Shown: positions 33,856 to 43,171, counted from the first letter of the stretch. The stretch: 64,000 bases of DNA from Pedococcus aerophilus (GCF_039532215.1 NZ_BAAARN010000001.1:2217942-2281941); one strand, 5' to 3'. Made by a program: numbers and translations. The notes: generated from the sequence alone by a model not told the origin.

Positions 33856-35232
33856 ATGACGACCGTCTCGAGCTTCGCTCCACGCACCCGCCGCAACGTC
33901 GAGCTGGCGTTGCTGCTGCTCGCCGTCGGCATCGTCGTGCTGGCCTACGTCAACGTCGGCCTGTCCGTCGCCGGCGAGTTCCCGCCCGGGCTGATCACCC
34001 ACGGCACCGGGCTGCTCGTCATCTCGCTGGCCTTCCACCTGCTGCTGCGCTGGAAGGCGTCCTACGCCGACCCGCTGCTGCTGCCGATCGTCACCCTGCT
34101 CAACGGCCTGGGCCTGGTGATGATCCACCGCCTCGACATCGCCGAGGGCCGTGACATCAGCGAGGGCCTGGCGCTGCGCCAGCTCACGTGGAGCGCCCTG
34201 GCCGTCGCGATCGCCGCCGTGGTGCTGTGGTTCCTGCGCGACCACCGCACGCTGCGCCGCTACACGTTCACCGCGGCCGTGGTCGGGTTCGGGCTGCTGG
34301 TCCTGCCGCTGCTGCCCGGCATCGGCCGCACCGTCAACGGCTCGCGGATCTGGATCGGCCTGGGGCCGTTCACGTTCCAGCCCGGTGAGATCGCCAAGAT
34401 CGTGCTCGCGATCTTCTTCGCGGGCTACCTCGTGCAGACCCGTGACGCCCTGTCGCTGGCCGGCCGCAAGGTCCTCGGGTTCACCTTCCCGCGCGGTCGC
34501 GACCTCGGCCCGATCCTCGTCGCCTGGATCCTCAGCCTGCTCGTCCTCGTCTTCGAGAAAGACCTCGGCTCGTCGCTGCTGCTGTTCGGCCTGTTCGTCG
34601 CGATGCTCTACGTCGCCACCGAGCGGGTGTCCTGGATCGCCATCGGCCTGGCCCTGTTCTGCGGTGGCGCCTACCTCGCCTTCCTGCTCTTCTCCCACGT
34701 CCAGGCCCGCGTCAACCTCTGGCTCGACCCGTTCGCGAGCGGCCAGTCCGACCAGGTCGCCAAGGGGCTCATGGGTATGGCGGCCGGTGGCCTCCTCGGC
34801 ACCGGCCTGGGTCGCGGTCGCCCCGACCTGACCTACTTCGCCGAGTCCGACTTCATCATCCCCAGCTTCGGCGAGGAGATCGGGCTGATCGGCCTGTTCG
34901 CCCTCCTCATGCTCTACGTCCTGCTCGTCGAGCGTGGCCTGCGCACGGCGCTCGGCGTGCGCGACGGGTTCGGCAAGCTGCTCGCCGGGGGCCTGGCGTT
35001 CTCGGTGGCCCTGCAGTGCTTCGTCGTCGTCGGTGGCGTCACCCGCGTCATCCCGCTCACCGGCCTGACGATGCCGTTCCTGTCCTACGGAGGCTCGTCC
35101 CTGCTGGCCAACTGGTCCCTGGTGGCCCTCCTCCTGCGCATCAGCGACCAGGCCCGCCGGCCGATCACCGAGATCCCCATCGGGCCGTCCCCCGCCGGTG
35201 AGGCCAAGACCGAGGTGGTGGCCGTCCGATGA
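33856..35232 (+). CDS. rodA: RodA/FtsW-type SEDS peptidoglycan polymerase
   Basis: This 458-residue protein is strongly hydrophobic, with about 12 helices. SEDS signatures are NGSRIWIGLGPFTFQPGEIAK, FEKDLGSSLLLFG, ARVNLWLDPF, and the C-terminal PLTGLTMPFLSYGGSSLLANW. SEDS proteins polymerise lipid II with a class B PBP, here encoded by the next gene, whose ATG overlaps the stop as ATGA. Position in the kinase cluster marks it as the RodA type used in cell elongation. Confidence 0.95.
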   Translation: MTTVSSFAPRTRRNVELALLLLAVGIVVLAYVNVGLSVAGEFPPGLITHGTGLLVISLAFHLLLRWKASYADPLLLPIVTLLNGLGLVMIHRLDIAEGRDISEGLALRQLTWSALAVAIAAVVLWFLRDHRTLRRYTFTAAVVGFGLLVLPLLPGIGRTVNGSRIWIGLGPFTFQPGEIAKIVLAIFFAGYLVQTRDALSLAGRKVLGFTFPRGRDLGPILVAWILSLLVLVFEKDLGSSLLLFGLFVAMLYVATERVSWIAIGLALFCGGAYLAFLLFSHVQARVNLWLDPFASGQSDQVAKGLMGMAAGGLLGTGLGRGRPDLTYFAESDFIIPSFGEEIGLIGLFALLMLYVLLVERGLRTALGVRDGFGKLLAGGLAFSVALQCFVVVGGVTRVIPLTGLTMPFLSYGGSSLLANWSLVALLLRISDQARRPITEIPIGPSPAGEAKTEVVAVR

Positions 35233-36686
35233 ACGCCCCCCTCCGTCGACTCTCCATGGTGGTGGCGCTGCTGTTCAGCGCCCTGCTGGTCTCATCGACG
35301 TTCATCCAGTTCGTGCAGGCGAAGTCGCTGCAGGAGCGGCCCGAGAACCGCCGCACGCTGCTGGCCAACTACGCCCGCGAGCGCGGCCAGATCCTCGTCG
35401 GGGGCACCCCCGTCGCCAAGTCCGTCGCCTCCGACGACGAGCTGAAGTGGTTGCGCACCTACCCCAAGGGCGAGCTCTACGCCCACCTCACCGGCTACTA
35501 CTCCTTCACGTATGGCGCGGGGGGCGGCATCGAGGGCGCGGAGAACGCACTGCTCTCCGGCTCCTCCGACAAGCTGTTCTACCGTCGCGTCAGCGACATC
35601 CTGACCGGCAAGGACCAGACCGGGGCGAGCCTCGAGCTGACCATCAACGCCAAGGCGCAGGCCGCGGCGGAGAAGGCGCTCGGCGACCAGCGCGGAGCGG
35701 TGGTCGCCCTGGACCCCAGCACCGGTGAGGTGCTCGCGCTGGTCAGCCACCCGTCATACGACCCCTCGGTCCTGAGCAGCCACGACACCGACGCCGTCGT
35801 CAAGGCGTGGAAGGACCTCAACGCCGACCCGACCCGGCCGATGGTCGACCGCGCCATCGCCGGCAACCTCTACCCGCCGGGCTCGACGTTCAAGATCGTC
35901 ACGTCGGCCGCGGCCCTGGAGTCCGGCAAGTTCACCGAGGAGTCGCAGATCCCCGGCCCAGCCACCCTGGACCTGCCGCAGACGTCGGACCCGCTGCCCA
36001 ACGACGACCGCCAGCCGTGCGGGCCGGACAACAAGGTCACCCTCAAGCGCGCTCTCGAGATCTCGTGCAACACGGCGTTCGGCTGGCTCGGCATGGAGCT
36101 CGGCGCCGACGACTTCCGTTCGCAGGCGGCCAAGTTCGGCATCGGCGACCGGTTGACCATCCCGATGACGGTCACTCCCAGCAGCGTCCCGGCCGAGCTC
36201 AACGAGCCGCAGCTGGCGCAGTCGGCGATCGGCCAGTACGACGTTCGGGTCACCCCACTCCAGGTCGCGATGATCTCCGCCGCCGTGGCCAACCGCGGCA
36301 TCGTCATGAAGCCGCACCTCGTCAAGAAGGTGACGTCCTCCGACCTCGAGGTCCTCGACGAGCCGCCGCCGGAGCAGCTCTCGCAGGCGGTCACCCCCGA
36401 CACCGCGAGCGCCCTGACCCGGATGATGCAGGGCGTCGTCGAGGACGGCACCGGCACCGCCGCGCAGATCGACGGCGTCGACGTGGCCGGCAAGACCGGC
36501 ACCGCCCAGCACGAGATCGGCAAGCCGCCGCACGCGTGGTTCACCGGGTTCGCCCCCGCCGTCGACTCCAAGGTCGCGGTGGCGGTCGTCGTCGAGGACG
36601 GCGGCAACGCGGGCAACGAGGCCGCCGGTGGCCGGGTCGCGGCCCCCATCGCCAAGGCCGTCATGCAGGCGGTGCTCGGCAAGTGA
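35229..36686 (+). CDS. pbpA: Class B penicillin-binding protein, PbpA-like transpeptidase
   Basis: This 485-residue protein has one N-terminal membrane helix (LSMVVALLFSALLVSSTFIQ), a dimerisation/pedestal domain and a transpeptidase domain. The catalytic motifs are SXXK in PGSTFKIV near residue 220, SXN in SCNTAF near 279 and KTGTAQ near 420. It cross-links peptidoglycan strands made by its SEDS partner RodA. It overlaps rodA upstream and pknA downstream (GTGA), giving tight coupling. Confidence 0.95.
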   Translation: MNAPLRRLSMVVALLFSALLVSSTFIQFVQAKSLQERPENRRTLLANYARERGQILVGGTPVAKSVASDDELKWLRTYPKGELYAHLTGYYSFTYGAGGGIEGAENALLSGSSDKLFYRRVSDILTGKDQTGASLELTINAKAQAAAEKALGDQRGAVVALDPSTGEVLALVSHPSYDPSVLSSHDTDAVVKAWKDLNADPTRPMVDRAIAGNLYPPGSTFKIVTSAAALESGKFTEESQIPGPATLDLPQTSDPLPNDDRQPCGPDNKVTLKRALEISCNTAFGWLGMELGADDFRSQAAKFGIGDRLTIPMTVTPSSVPAELNEPQLAQSAIGQYDVRVTPLQVAMISAAVANRGIVMKPHLVKKVTSSDLEVLDEPPPEQLSQAVTPDTASALTRMMQGVVEDGTGTAAQIDGVDVAGKTGTAQHEIGKPPHAWFTGFAPAVDSKVAVAVVVEDGGNAGNEAAGGRVAAPIAKAVMQAVLGK

Positions 36687-38029
36687 CCCCGACCCAGGGC
36701 GACGTGCTCGCCGACCGGTACCGCCTCGAGGAGTCCATCGCCATGGGCGGCATGGGCGAGGTCTGGCGCGCCCACGACGTGACCCTCGACCGTGACGTCG
36801 CCGTCAAGGTGCTGCGCACCGACAGCGCCCAGGACGACGCGTTCGCGGAGCGCTTCCGGGCCGAGGCCCGCCACTCCGGCGGCCTGAGCCACCCCAACAT
36901 CGGCACGGTCCATGACTTCGGCGAGGACCACGGCACGGCCTACCTCGTCATGGAGCTGCTCGTCGGCGAACCCCTCTCGGCCCTGATCAAGGACCGCGCC
37001 CCGATGCCCCAGCCGGAGGTCCGCGACATCCTGGTCCAGGCGGCGCTGGCGCTCCAGGCCGCCCACGACGCCGGGGTGGTCCACCGTGACGTGAAGCCGG
37101 CCAACATCGTCGTCGACCCAGACGGGTACGCCAAGCTCACCGACTTCGGGATCGCCCGGGCGCTCAGCGAGGCGCCGATGACCCAGACCGGCGAGGTGCT
37201 CGGCACCCCCCACTACCTCGCGCCCGAGCAGGCTGCCGGCAAGCCCGCCGGCCCGCTGAGCGACGTCTACGCCCTCGCGGTCGTCGGCTACGAGATGCTC
37301 ACGGGGCGACGCCCGTTCAACGGCGAGTCCATGGTCACCACCGCGCTGGCCCACCTCAGCCAGCCCGCGCCCCAGCTCTCCGACGAGGTCGAGGAGCCGC
37401 TGCGCACCACGGTCATGGCCGCGCTGGCCAAGGACCCCTCGCACCGTCCGTCGAGCGCGGCCGAGTTCGCGGCAGCCCTGCAGCTCCCCTCCGGCGAGGT
37501 GCCCGAGCACCTGCGGGCCGGTGCCGCCTCAGCAGTCACCCCCGTCATCGCCGGGGCCCCGGAGGGCCTCAGTGGCGACGACACCCTCCCGACCTCGGTC
37601 TTCCTCGCCCCCGGCCCGGTGGACGCCTCGTCCTCCCCGGACTCCGGGGGTGACGACGCAGCCGTCCACGACACGCGTCGTCCCGCGTGGGCCCTCCCCG
37701 TCGCAGCCGGTGCCGCCGTGCTGCTCGCCGTCGCCCTGATCGTGTCGATGACGACCCGAAGCCCGGCCAGCACCAGCCCCGCCCCGTCGGTGACGCCGCC
37801 GGCCGCCGTGACGACCACCCCGAAGACCACGACCAGCCCTTCCACGACGCCCGCCACCTCGTCCACGGCCACGCGGTCCACGAGTTCGTCCTCGGCTCCC
37901 GCGTCGAGCAGTCCCAAGGTCGCGTCCAGCGCCCCCGCCCCCGCCGCCCCGGCCCAGCCCGCCGCCGGTCCGGCTCACCCGGGCAAGGCCAAGGGTGACG
38001 GCAAGGGCAAGGGGGGCAAGAAGCCGTGA
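36683..38029 (+). CDS. pknA: Ser/Thr protein kinase, PknA-like
   Basis: This 448-residue protein has a kinase domain at about residues 12-270: glycine loop MGGMGEVWRA, catalytic Lys in VAVKVL, HRDVKPANIVV, DFGIARA, GTPHYLAPEQ and SDVYALAVVGYEML. A membrane helix (WALPVAAGAAVLLAVALIVS) follows, then a Ser/Thr/Pro-rich outer segment ending in a Lys/Gly tail. It lacks PASTA repeats, which separates it from PknB. PknA phosphorylates cell-division and wall-synthesis proteins. Translation starts at a GTG overlapping the pbpA stop. Confidence 0.93.
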   Translation: MTPTQGDVLADRYRLEESIAMGGMGEVWRAHDVTLDRDVAVKVLRTDSAQDDAFAERFRAEARHSGGLSHPNIGTVHDFGEDHGTAYLVMELLVGEPLSALIKDRAPMPQPEVRDILVQAALALQAAHDAGVVHRDVKPANIVVDPDGYAKLTDFGIARALSEAPMTQTGEVLGTPHYLAPEQAAGKPAGPLSDVYALAVVGYEMLTGRRPFNGESMVTTALAHLSQPAPQLSDEVEEPLRTTVMAALAKDPSHRPSSAAEFAAALQLPSGEVPEHLRAGAASAVTPVIAGAPEGLSGDDTLPTSVFLAPGPVDASSSPDSGGDDAAVHDTRRPAWALPVAAGAAVLLAVALIVSMTTRSPASTSPAPSVTPPAAVTTTPKTTTSPSTTPATSSTATRSTSSSSAPASSSPKVASSAPAPAAPAQPAAGPAHPGKAKGDGKGKGGKKP

Positions 38030-39930
38030 GCGCACCACAGCTCCTCGGGGGCCGCTACGAGGTGGGCGAGCTGCTCGGGCGCGGAGGTATGGCGGAGGTC
38101 CACCTCGGCCACGACGCCCGCCTGTCGCGGCCGGTGGCCATCAAGCTGCTGAGGTCCGACCTCGCGCGCGACACCTCGTTCCTCAACCGGTTCCGCCGCG
38201 AGGCCCAGTCGGCCGCGGGGCTCAACCACGCGAGCATCGTCGCGGTCTACGACTCCGGCGAGGACCGCCTCGTCGAGTCCGGTGGCGCCACCGTCCCCGT
38301 GCCGTACATCGTCATGGAGTACGTCGAGGGCCAGACGCTGCGCGAGCTGCTGAACGACCGCACCCGGCTCGAACCCGCCGAGGCGGCCCGGATCACCGAG
38401 GGCGTCCTCGACGCGCTGGCCTACAGCCACCGCATGGGCATCGTGCACCGCGACATCAAGCCCGCCAACGTGATGATCGGCGCCCGGGGCGACATCAAGG
38501 TCATGGACTTCGGCATCGCCCGCGCCGTCGCCGACGCCAACGCCACGATGACCCAGACCCAGGCCGTCATCGGCACGGCGCAGTACCTCTCGCCCGAGCA
38601 GGCCCAGGGCCACCACGTCGACGCGCGCTCCGACCTCTACTCCACCGGTTGCCTGCTCTTCGAGCTGCTCACCGGCCGGCCCCCGTTCCAGGCCGACTCG
38701 CCCGTCGCGATCGCCTACCAGCACGTGGGGCAGCCGCCGCCGCGACCGTCCACGCTCAACCCCTCGGTCAGCCCGGCCCTGGACGCCGTGGTCCTGCACT
38801 CCCTGGCCAAGGACCGTGAGGCCCGCTACCAGGACGCCACCGCCTTCCGCATCGACCTCCAGGCCGCCCGCCTCGGTCGTCCCATCAGCGACGCGGCCCG
38901 GGGCACGGCCGGTACGGCGCCGGAGGCCACCGTGGCGATCGGCGCCCTCGGGGCGGCCGCCGCCGCGACGACCGTGCTCCCCTCCGGTGCGTCCGTCGCC
39001 GGTGGCCCGGGAGACCCCCGCGCCGGCAACACCGCGAGCCTGCCCGCGATCGGGCACGACCCGGACGACGAACCCCGACGACGCCGGGGGCTGGCCTACG
39101 CGCTGCTCGTGCTGGCTGTCGTGGGCGCCCTCGTGCTGCTCGCGCTGGCCGGCAAGTCCTACCTCGACCGCCCACCGGAGACCCCGGCCCAGGTCGCCGT
39201 CCCGTCGGTGGTCGACAAGCCGGTCGAGACCGCCGAGGCCGAGATCAGGGCTGCGGGCCTGGTCCCGGAGTCGACCCAGGTGGCCAGCACCAAGGAGGTC
39301 GGCGACGTCGTCGAGCAGAGCCCGGGCGGAGGCGAGATGGCCGAGCGCAACTCGCGCGTCCAGCTCAGCATCTCGGCCGGTCCGGACACCGTCGACCTGC
39401 CCGACCTCAAGGACTACAGCCAGGACGAGGCGCGCACCGCCCTGGGCAATCTCAACCTCAAGGTCGGGCCGATCACGCCCGTGGACGACTCGGGCCTCGA
39501 CAAGGGCCAGGTCGTCTCCACCACCCCCGGGGCCGGGGAGTCCGTGCCGGTCGGCAGCGAGGTCAGCCTGACCGTCTCCTCCGGGAAGATCACCGCGCCC
39601 GACGTCGTCGGCAAGTCGCGCAGCGAGGCGGCCCAGATCCTCGGAGACCTGGGCTTCCGCATCAAGACCGAGTACGTCGAGAGCTCGGAGACCGAGGACT
39701 CGGTCACCAAGCAGAGCATCAAGGAGGGGCAGAAGGTCGACGACGGCACCCAGATCGTCCTCACCGTCGCCCAGCCGCCGCGGCCCACCCAGACCACGAC
39801 CGCCCCTCCCACCACCACGACGACCACGGCTCCGCCGACCACCACGACGGGCACCACGGCCCCGACCACCCCGCCGAGCGAGACCGCCACGGCGACGGCG
39901 ACCCCGCCGGCACCGGTCCAGACCCCCTGA
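38026..39930 (+). CDS. pknB: Ser/Thr protein kinase with PASTA repeats, PknB-like
   Basis: The protein is 634 residues. The kinase domain has GRGGMAEVHLG, VAIKLL, HRDIKPANVMIG, DFGIARAV and GTAQYLSPEQAQG. A membrane helix (ALLVLAVVGALVLLALAG) precedes three PASTA repeats starting near VPSVVDKPVETAEAE, LPDLKDYSQDEARTA and APDVVGKSRSEAAQI, then a long Thr/Pro tail. PASTA domains bind muropeptides or lipid II and bring the kinase to sites of wall growth. Mycobacterial PknB has four repeats, so one is missing or diverged here. GTG overlaps the pknA stop. Confidence 0.95.
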   Translation: MSAPQLLGGRYEVGELLGRGGMAEVHLGHDARLSRPVAIKLLRSDLARDTSFLNRFRREAQSAAGLNHASIVAVYDSGEDRLVESGGATVPVPYIVMEYVEGQTLRELLNDRTRLEPAEAARITEGVLDALAYSHRMGIVHRDIKPANVMIGARGDIKVMDFGIARAVADANATMTQTQAVIGTAQYLSPEQAQGHHVDARSDLYSTGCLLFELLTGRPPFQADSPVAIAYQHVGQPPPRPSTLNPSVSPALDAVVLHSLAKDREARYQDATAFRIDLQAARLGRPISDAARGTAGTAPEATVAIGALGAAAAATTVLPSGASVAGGPGDPRAGNTASLPAIGHDPDDEPRRRRGLAYALLVLAVVGALVLLALAGKSYLDRPPETPAQVAVPSVVDKPVETAEAEIRAAGLVPESTQVASTKEVGDVVEQSPGGGEMAERNSRVQLSISAGPDTVDLPDLKDYSQDEARTALGNLNLKVGPITPVDDSGLDKGQVVSTTPGAGESVPVGSEVSLTVSSGKITAPDVVGKSRSEAAQILGDLGFRIKTEYVESSETEDSVTKQSIKEGQKVDDGTQIVLTVAQPPRPTQTTTAPPTTTTTTAPPTTTTGTTAPTTPPSETATATATPPAPVQTP

Positions 39931-39953
39931 CCTGCTGGGCCGCAGGCGCCTCG

Positions 39954-40610
39954 TCAGGAGGCGGCGACCGCCCGGGCCACGCCCTCGGCGTCCCGCACCA
40001 GCGGGCTGAGCCCGGCCGAGCGCTCCACCGCATCGGCGAGTCCGCAGACGCTCAGCCAGTTGGCCAGGATCCGGTGCCCACCCTCGGTGAGCACGCTCTC
40101 GGGGTGGAACTGCACCCCGTGCAGCGGCAGGTCCCTGTGACGGACGGCCATGATGATGCCCGACTCGGTGTGGCCGTTCGCCAGCAAGGAGCCCGGCAGG
40201 GTCGGGGGGTCGATCGTCAGCGAGTGGTAGCGCGTGGCCGTGAAGGGGCTGCCGAGCCCTTCGAGGACACCGGTGTCGTCGTGCAGCACGCGGGAGGTCT
40301 TGCCGTGGAGCAGCTCGGGGGCCCGCCCCACGGTCGCCCCGCTGACCACCCCGAGGGCCTGGTGGCCCAGGCACACCCCGAGCATCGGCTGGGCGCGCTC
40401 CGCGCAGGCCTCGATCATCGCCATCGACACGCCGGCCTGCTCCGGCGTACCGGGGCCGGGCGAGACGAGCACACCGTCGAAGTCGGCGCCGTCGGCCGCG
40501 CTGACGGCATCGTTGCGCACGACCTCGCAGTCGGCACCGAGCTGCTGGAGGTAGCCGACGATGGTGAAGACGAAGCTGTCGTAGTTGTCGACGACGAGGA
40601 TGCGGGTCAT
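39954..40610 (-). CDS. Glutamine amidotransferase subunit, TrpG/PabA type
   Basis: This 218-residue protein has a class I amidotransferase fold with NYDSFVFTIVGYLQQLGA, SPGPGTPEQAG, the catalytic Cys in GVCLGHQALG and the His-Glu pair in GVQFHPESVLTEGG. It supplies ammonia from glutamine to an anthranilate or aminodeoxychorismate synthase large subunit. No such subunit lies nearby; an isolated trpG at this position is normal in actinobacteria. It converges with pknB and overlaps the small membrane protein gene upstream (ATGA). Confidence 0.92.
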   Translation of the reverse strand: MTRILVVDNYDSFVFTIVGYLQQLGADCEVVRNDAVSAADGADFDGVLVSPGPGTPEQAGVSMAMIEACAERAQPMLGVCLGHQALGVVSGATVGRAPELLHGKTSRVLHDDTGVLEGLGSPFTATRYHSLTIDPPTLPGSLLANGHTESGIIMAVRHRDLPLHGVQFHPESVLTEGGHRILANWLSVCGLADAVERSAGLSPLVRDAEGVARAVAAS

Positions 40611-40819
40611 GAGTGGGCCTCGGGCTGGGGGGCGTGGATCGCGGGGGGACGGCCGGCGGACGGGTCGACCGTGTTGTCGTTGAACGGCATGAGCGGGGCG
40701 ATGCGGGGGAAGAGCCACAGGAAGCAGAACGCCACCACGGCAAGGGCCAGCACCACCGCGAGCAGCACCCGCACCGGGAAGGGTCCGGGCAGGGCCCGCC
40801 AGATCGCTGCGTAGATCAT
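40607..40819 (-). CDS. Small membrane protein
   Basis: This 70-residue protein has one hydrophobic helix (FPVRVLLAVVLALAVVAFCF) and a hydrophilic C-terminal tail. It sits between the sortase and TrpG-type genes with an ATGA overlap to the latter and a 3-bp gap to the former, as seen in related genomes. Its function is unknown. Confidence 0.75.
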   Translation of the reverse strand: MIYAAIWRALPGPFPVRVLLAVVLALAVVAFCFLWLFPRIAPLMPFNDNTVDPSAGRPPAIHAPQPEAHS

Positions 40820-40822
40820 CGC

Positions 40823-41527
40823 TCAGCCTCCCTTCGGCGCGGCGAGCACGTCTGCGGGCAGACCCTTCGCGCGCGGGTAGGACTTCTCCAGCTCGGCGAA
40901 CACGACGTAGCGCTGCGCCGCGCTGTACTTCGGGTGGCAGGCCGTCATGGTCAGCCAGCGCCCGGTCGGCTTCACCCCGACCTTCTCCGGCACCGGGGCG
41001 ATGACGTCCACCTCGCTGGGCGCGACGATGACGTGCCGCCGCACGGCATACACGTGGAACTGCGTCCTGGTCTCGATGACGATGCGGTCCCCCGAACGCA
41101 ACCGGTCGATGTCGTGGAACGGGCGGCCGTAGGTGGTGCGGTGACCGGCGATCGCGAAGTTGCCGACCGCGCCGGGCCCGGCCGTCCCGGTGTAGTGACC
41201 CACACCGTCCATCAGGATGTCGCGGCTGGTCCCCTCGAGCACCGGTCTGGCGTAGTCGGCGCCGAGGCGGGGGATGCGGACGATGGCGAACGCCTCACCG
41301 AACGGCACGGCGGCAGGTCGCTGGTTGGCGGCGGACACCGGTCCGGGCCCCGCGGCGAACTCCCGGCTGAGGGAGTTGACCGTGTCGTCCTGCGCACGGT
41401 TGGCCGTGACGTCGGTCCACCACAGCTGCCACCCGACGAACAGGAGCAGGACCAGGCCCGCGGTGACGAAGAGGTCGCCGGTCAGCCCGAGGACCCAGCG
41501 ACCGGCCCGGGCAGCACCGGAGGTCAT
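40823..41527 (-). CDS. Class E sortase
   Basis: This 234-residue protein has an N-terminal membrane helix (LGLTGDLFVTAGLVLLLFVG). The sortase core has the catalytic His in AIAGHRTTYGRPF, the Cys in LTMTACHPKY and Arg near QRYVVFAEL. Class E sortases of high-GC Gram-positives attach LAXTG-type proteins to the cell wall. No substrate gene lies alongside. The ATG overlaps the DUF881 stop upstream (ATGA). Confidence 0.93.
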   Translation of the reverse strand: MTSGAARAGRWVLGLTGDLFVTAGLVLLLFVGWQLWWTDVTANRAQDDTVNSLSREFAAGPGPVSAANQRPAAVPFGEAFAIVRIPRLGADYARPVLEGTSRDILMDGVGHYTGTAGPGAVGNFAIAGHRTTYGRPFHDIDRLRSGDRIVIETRTQFHVYAVRRHVIVAPSEVDVIAPVPEKVGVKPTGRWLTMTACHPKYSAAQRYVVFAELEKSYPRAKGLPADVLAAPKGG

Positions 41528-42276
41528 CGAGCCGCCTGGGCGTCCCGCAGGTTGAGGGAGCCGGCGTAGGCAGGGAAGGTCGCCTCCCGCAGGGTCCTCA
41601 CGTCGTAGCCCAGGCCCGCCGCGTCGACCCACTGGCGGTAGATGCCGATCGTCGGGCTGGACTCGAGCGCGGCCTGGAGCCGGTCCTGGTCGCCGATCGC
41701 GGTGATGACGTAGGGAGGGGAGTAGACCCGGCCCTGGAGGATGAGCGTGTTGCCGACGCAGCGGACAGCGCTGGTGGAGATGACCCGCTGGTCCATCAGC
41801 GTCATCGCCTCGGCCCCGCCCTGCCATAGGGCGTTGACCACCGCCTGGACGTCCTGCTGGTGCACGACGTAGTCGTCGACCGAGAAGCCCTCGGGCAGGA
41901 CGTCCGGGACGGACTCGGCGTCGGTCATGGTGACCCGGACCGCGGGCCCGGCGACCGGCTCGGTACCTGCAGCCAGGCGCAGGGCGTCGGCGGCGTCGGT
42001 CAGCTGGGTGACCCTGAGGTCGCCCGGGGCCTGCTGGGCGGAGAGCCGGTCGACCTCGGCGCGCAGCGAACCGACCTGTTGCGCGGCGATGGCGTTCTGG
42101 CGGGTCTGCTCGCGGATGAGGCCCGGGACGTCGCCCCCGGAGGAGCGCAGATCGGTGCCCTTGGCGGTCGCGGCACTGAGCGCGAACATCACCCCGGCAC
42201 CGAGCGCGACGAGGGGGACGACGGCCGACCACAGCGTGGGCCGACGCGTCAGCCACGTCAGTCGCTGGTCCGCCAT
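41524..42276 (-). CDS. DUF881-family membrane protein
   Basis: This 250-residue protein has an N-terminal membrane helix (LWSAVVPLVALGAGVMFALS), a coiled-coil stretch (QVGSLRAEVDRLSAQ) and an extracytoplasmic alpha/beta domain typical of DUF881 (VPDVLPEGFSVDDYVVHQQD, NALWQGGAEAMTLMDQRV). It occurs next to crgA and the sortase near the origin in many actinobacteria and is suspected of a part in division or envelope assembly. TAGCGT lies 6 nt before the ATG, so the operon is probably transcribed without a leader. Confidence 0.9.
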   Translation of the reverse strand: MADQRLTWLTRRPTLWSAVVPLVALGAGVMFALSAATAKGTDLRSSGGDVPGLIREQTRQNAIAAQQVGSLRAEVDRLSAQQAPGDLRVTQLTDAADALRLAAGTEPVAGPAVRVTMTDAESVPDVLPEGFSVDDYVVHQQDVQAVVNALWQGGAEAMTLMDQRVISTSAVRCVGNTLILQGRVYSPPYVITAIGDQDRLQAALESSPTIGIYRQWVDAAGLGYDVRTLREATFPAYAGSLNLRDAQAAR

Positions 42277-42341
42277 GGCACTACGCTATGCCAAACGTCC
42301 CGGCGGCTCGATGCCGTCCGACCTGCGAGGAGAGTTTTCCC

Positions 42342-42590
42342 GTGCCGGAGTCCAAGGGTCGCGCCAAGCGCGCCTACACCCCGCCCAGCAAGCCCGCGAA
42401 GGCCAAGGTCGGCAACCCGCCGTGGTTCGTCCCGGTCATGCTCACCCTCATGGTGCTGGGCCTGCTGTGGATCGTCGTCTTCTACATCACCAGCCAGCGC
42501 TTCCCGATCGAGTCGATCGGCCGCTGGAACCTCGGTGTCGGGTTCGGGCTCATGCTGACCGGCTTCGCGATGACGACCCGCTGGCGCTGA
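42342..42590 (+). CDS. crgA: Cell division protein CrgA
   Basis: This 82-residue protein has a basic N-terminus (PESKGRAKRAYTPPS) and two membrane helices (VPVMLTLMVLGLLWIVVFYI, and LGVGFGLMLTGFAMT). This is the CrgA pattern. It modulates Z-ring formation in Streptomyces and recruits wall-synthesis proteins in mycobacteria. The GTG start follows GCGAGGAG. It diverges from the DUF881 operon. Confidence 0.93.
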   Translation: MPESKGRAKRAYTPPSKPAKAKVGNPPWFVPVMLTLMVLGLLWIVVFYITSQRFPIESIGRWNLGVGFGLMLTGFAMTTRWR

Positions 42591-42646
42591 CCGAGCAAGC
42601 CCCGTCCCCGGACGACGAGGTCCTCCCGCCTCCGTCCACGCAGCAC

Positions 42647-42685
42647 ACGAGAGCGCACCCCGGCCCGGCCGGGGTGCGCTCTCGT
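42647..42685. terminator. Perfect 18-bp hairpin after crgA
   Basis: ACGAGAGCGCACCCCGGC pairs with 42668-42685 around a 3-nt loop. It lies between the convergent crgA and Flp pilin genes and can serve both. Confidence 0.85.
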
Positions 42686-42718
42686 CTCAGCCGGTGGGGG
42701 ACACCCGGGGAGCAGGGG

Positions 42719-42889
42719 TCAGATGCTCGTGGCCGACGTGTTGAAGATGTCGCGGAGGTTGGTCCCGAGCAGGGCCACCGCCACGATGATGACGATGGCG
42801 ATGAGCCCGACCATCAAGCCGTACTCGACGGCCGTGGCGCCACGCTCCGGGCGTGTGAGGTGCTGGATCTTGGTGAGAAGCGTGGTCAT
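42719..42889 (-). CDS. Flp-family type IVb pilin
   Basis: This 56-residue protein has the Flp pattern RGATAVEYGLMVGLIAIVII: the Glu and Tyr after the processing site and a hydrophobic helix that packs in the pilus. No tad assembly genes (prepilin peptidase, ATPase, TadB/C) lie nearby, so assembly would depend on genes elsewhere, or the pilin is an orphan. Confidence 0.9.
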   Translation of the reverse strand: MTTLLTKIQHLTRPERGATAVEYGLMVGLIAIVIIVAVALLGTNLRDIFNTSATSI

Positions 42890-43067
42890 GGGGACTCCCT
42901 CAGGGGCGGTGGACCAGGGCTGGAGCGCCCTACGAGGAGAGTGGCAGGGCCGGCCCCGCGCAGGATCGGCCTGATGTGGGTCGGCGTCCTCCACCATCAG
43001 GACGAGGAGGGACCGGCGAACCGTGCGGCAGGTCGGGCCGGTGGTCGGTTCCCCGGTGTCCCCACCG

Positions 43068-43135
43068 TTGTCCACACACCTGTCCCGCTCGTCCCCATGG
43101 TTGTCCACAGGAAGTTGTCCACAGGTTTGTGCACA
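43068..43135. other. Cluster of four DnaA-box-like sequences
   Basis: Three exact TTGTCCACA sequences (43068, 43101 and 43115) and one TTGTGCACA (43127) lie in the same orientation within 68 bp in a non-coding stretch. TTGTCCACA is the usual actinobacterial DnaA box. No dnaA or dnaN gene adjoins, so this is not shown to be oriC. Confidence 0.6.
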
Positions 43136-43171
43136 GCTGGGGACAAATGACAGCCGTGTAATCCGCCCGGC

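Noticed and set aside
37800-39930. Low-complexity ACC/ACG-rich tracts in pstP, pknA and pknB
   Set aside because: They encode Thr/Pro-rich extracytoplasmic tails and are not independent repeat elements.
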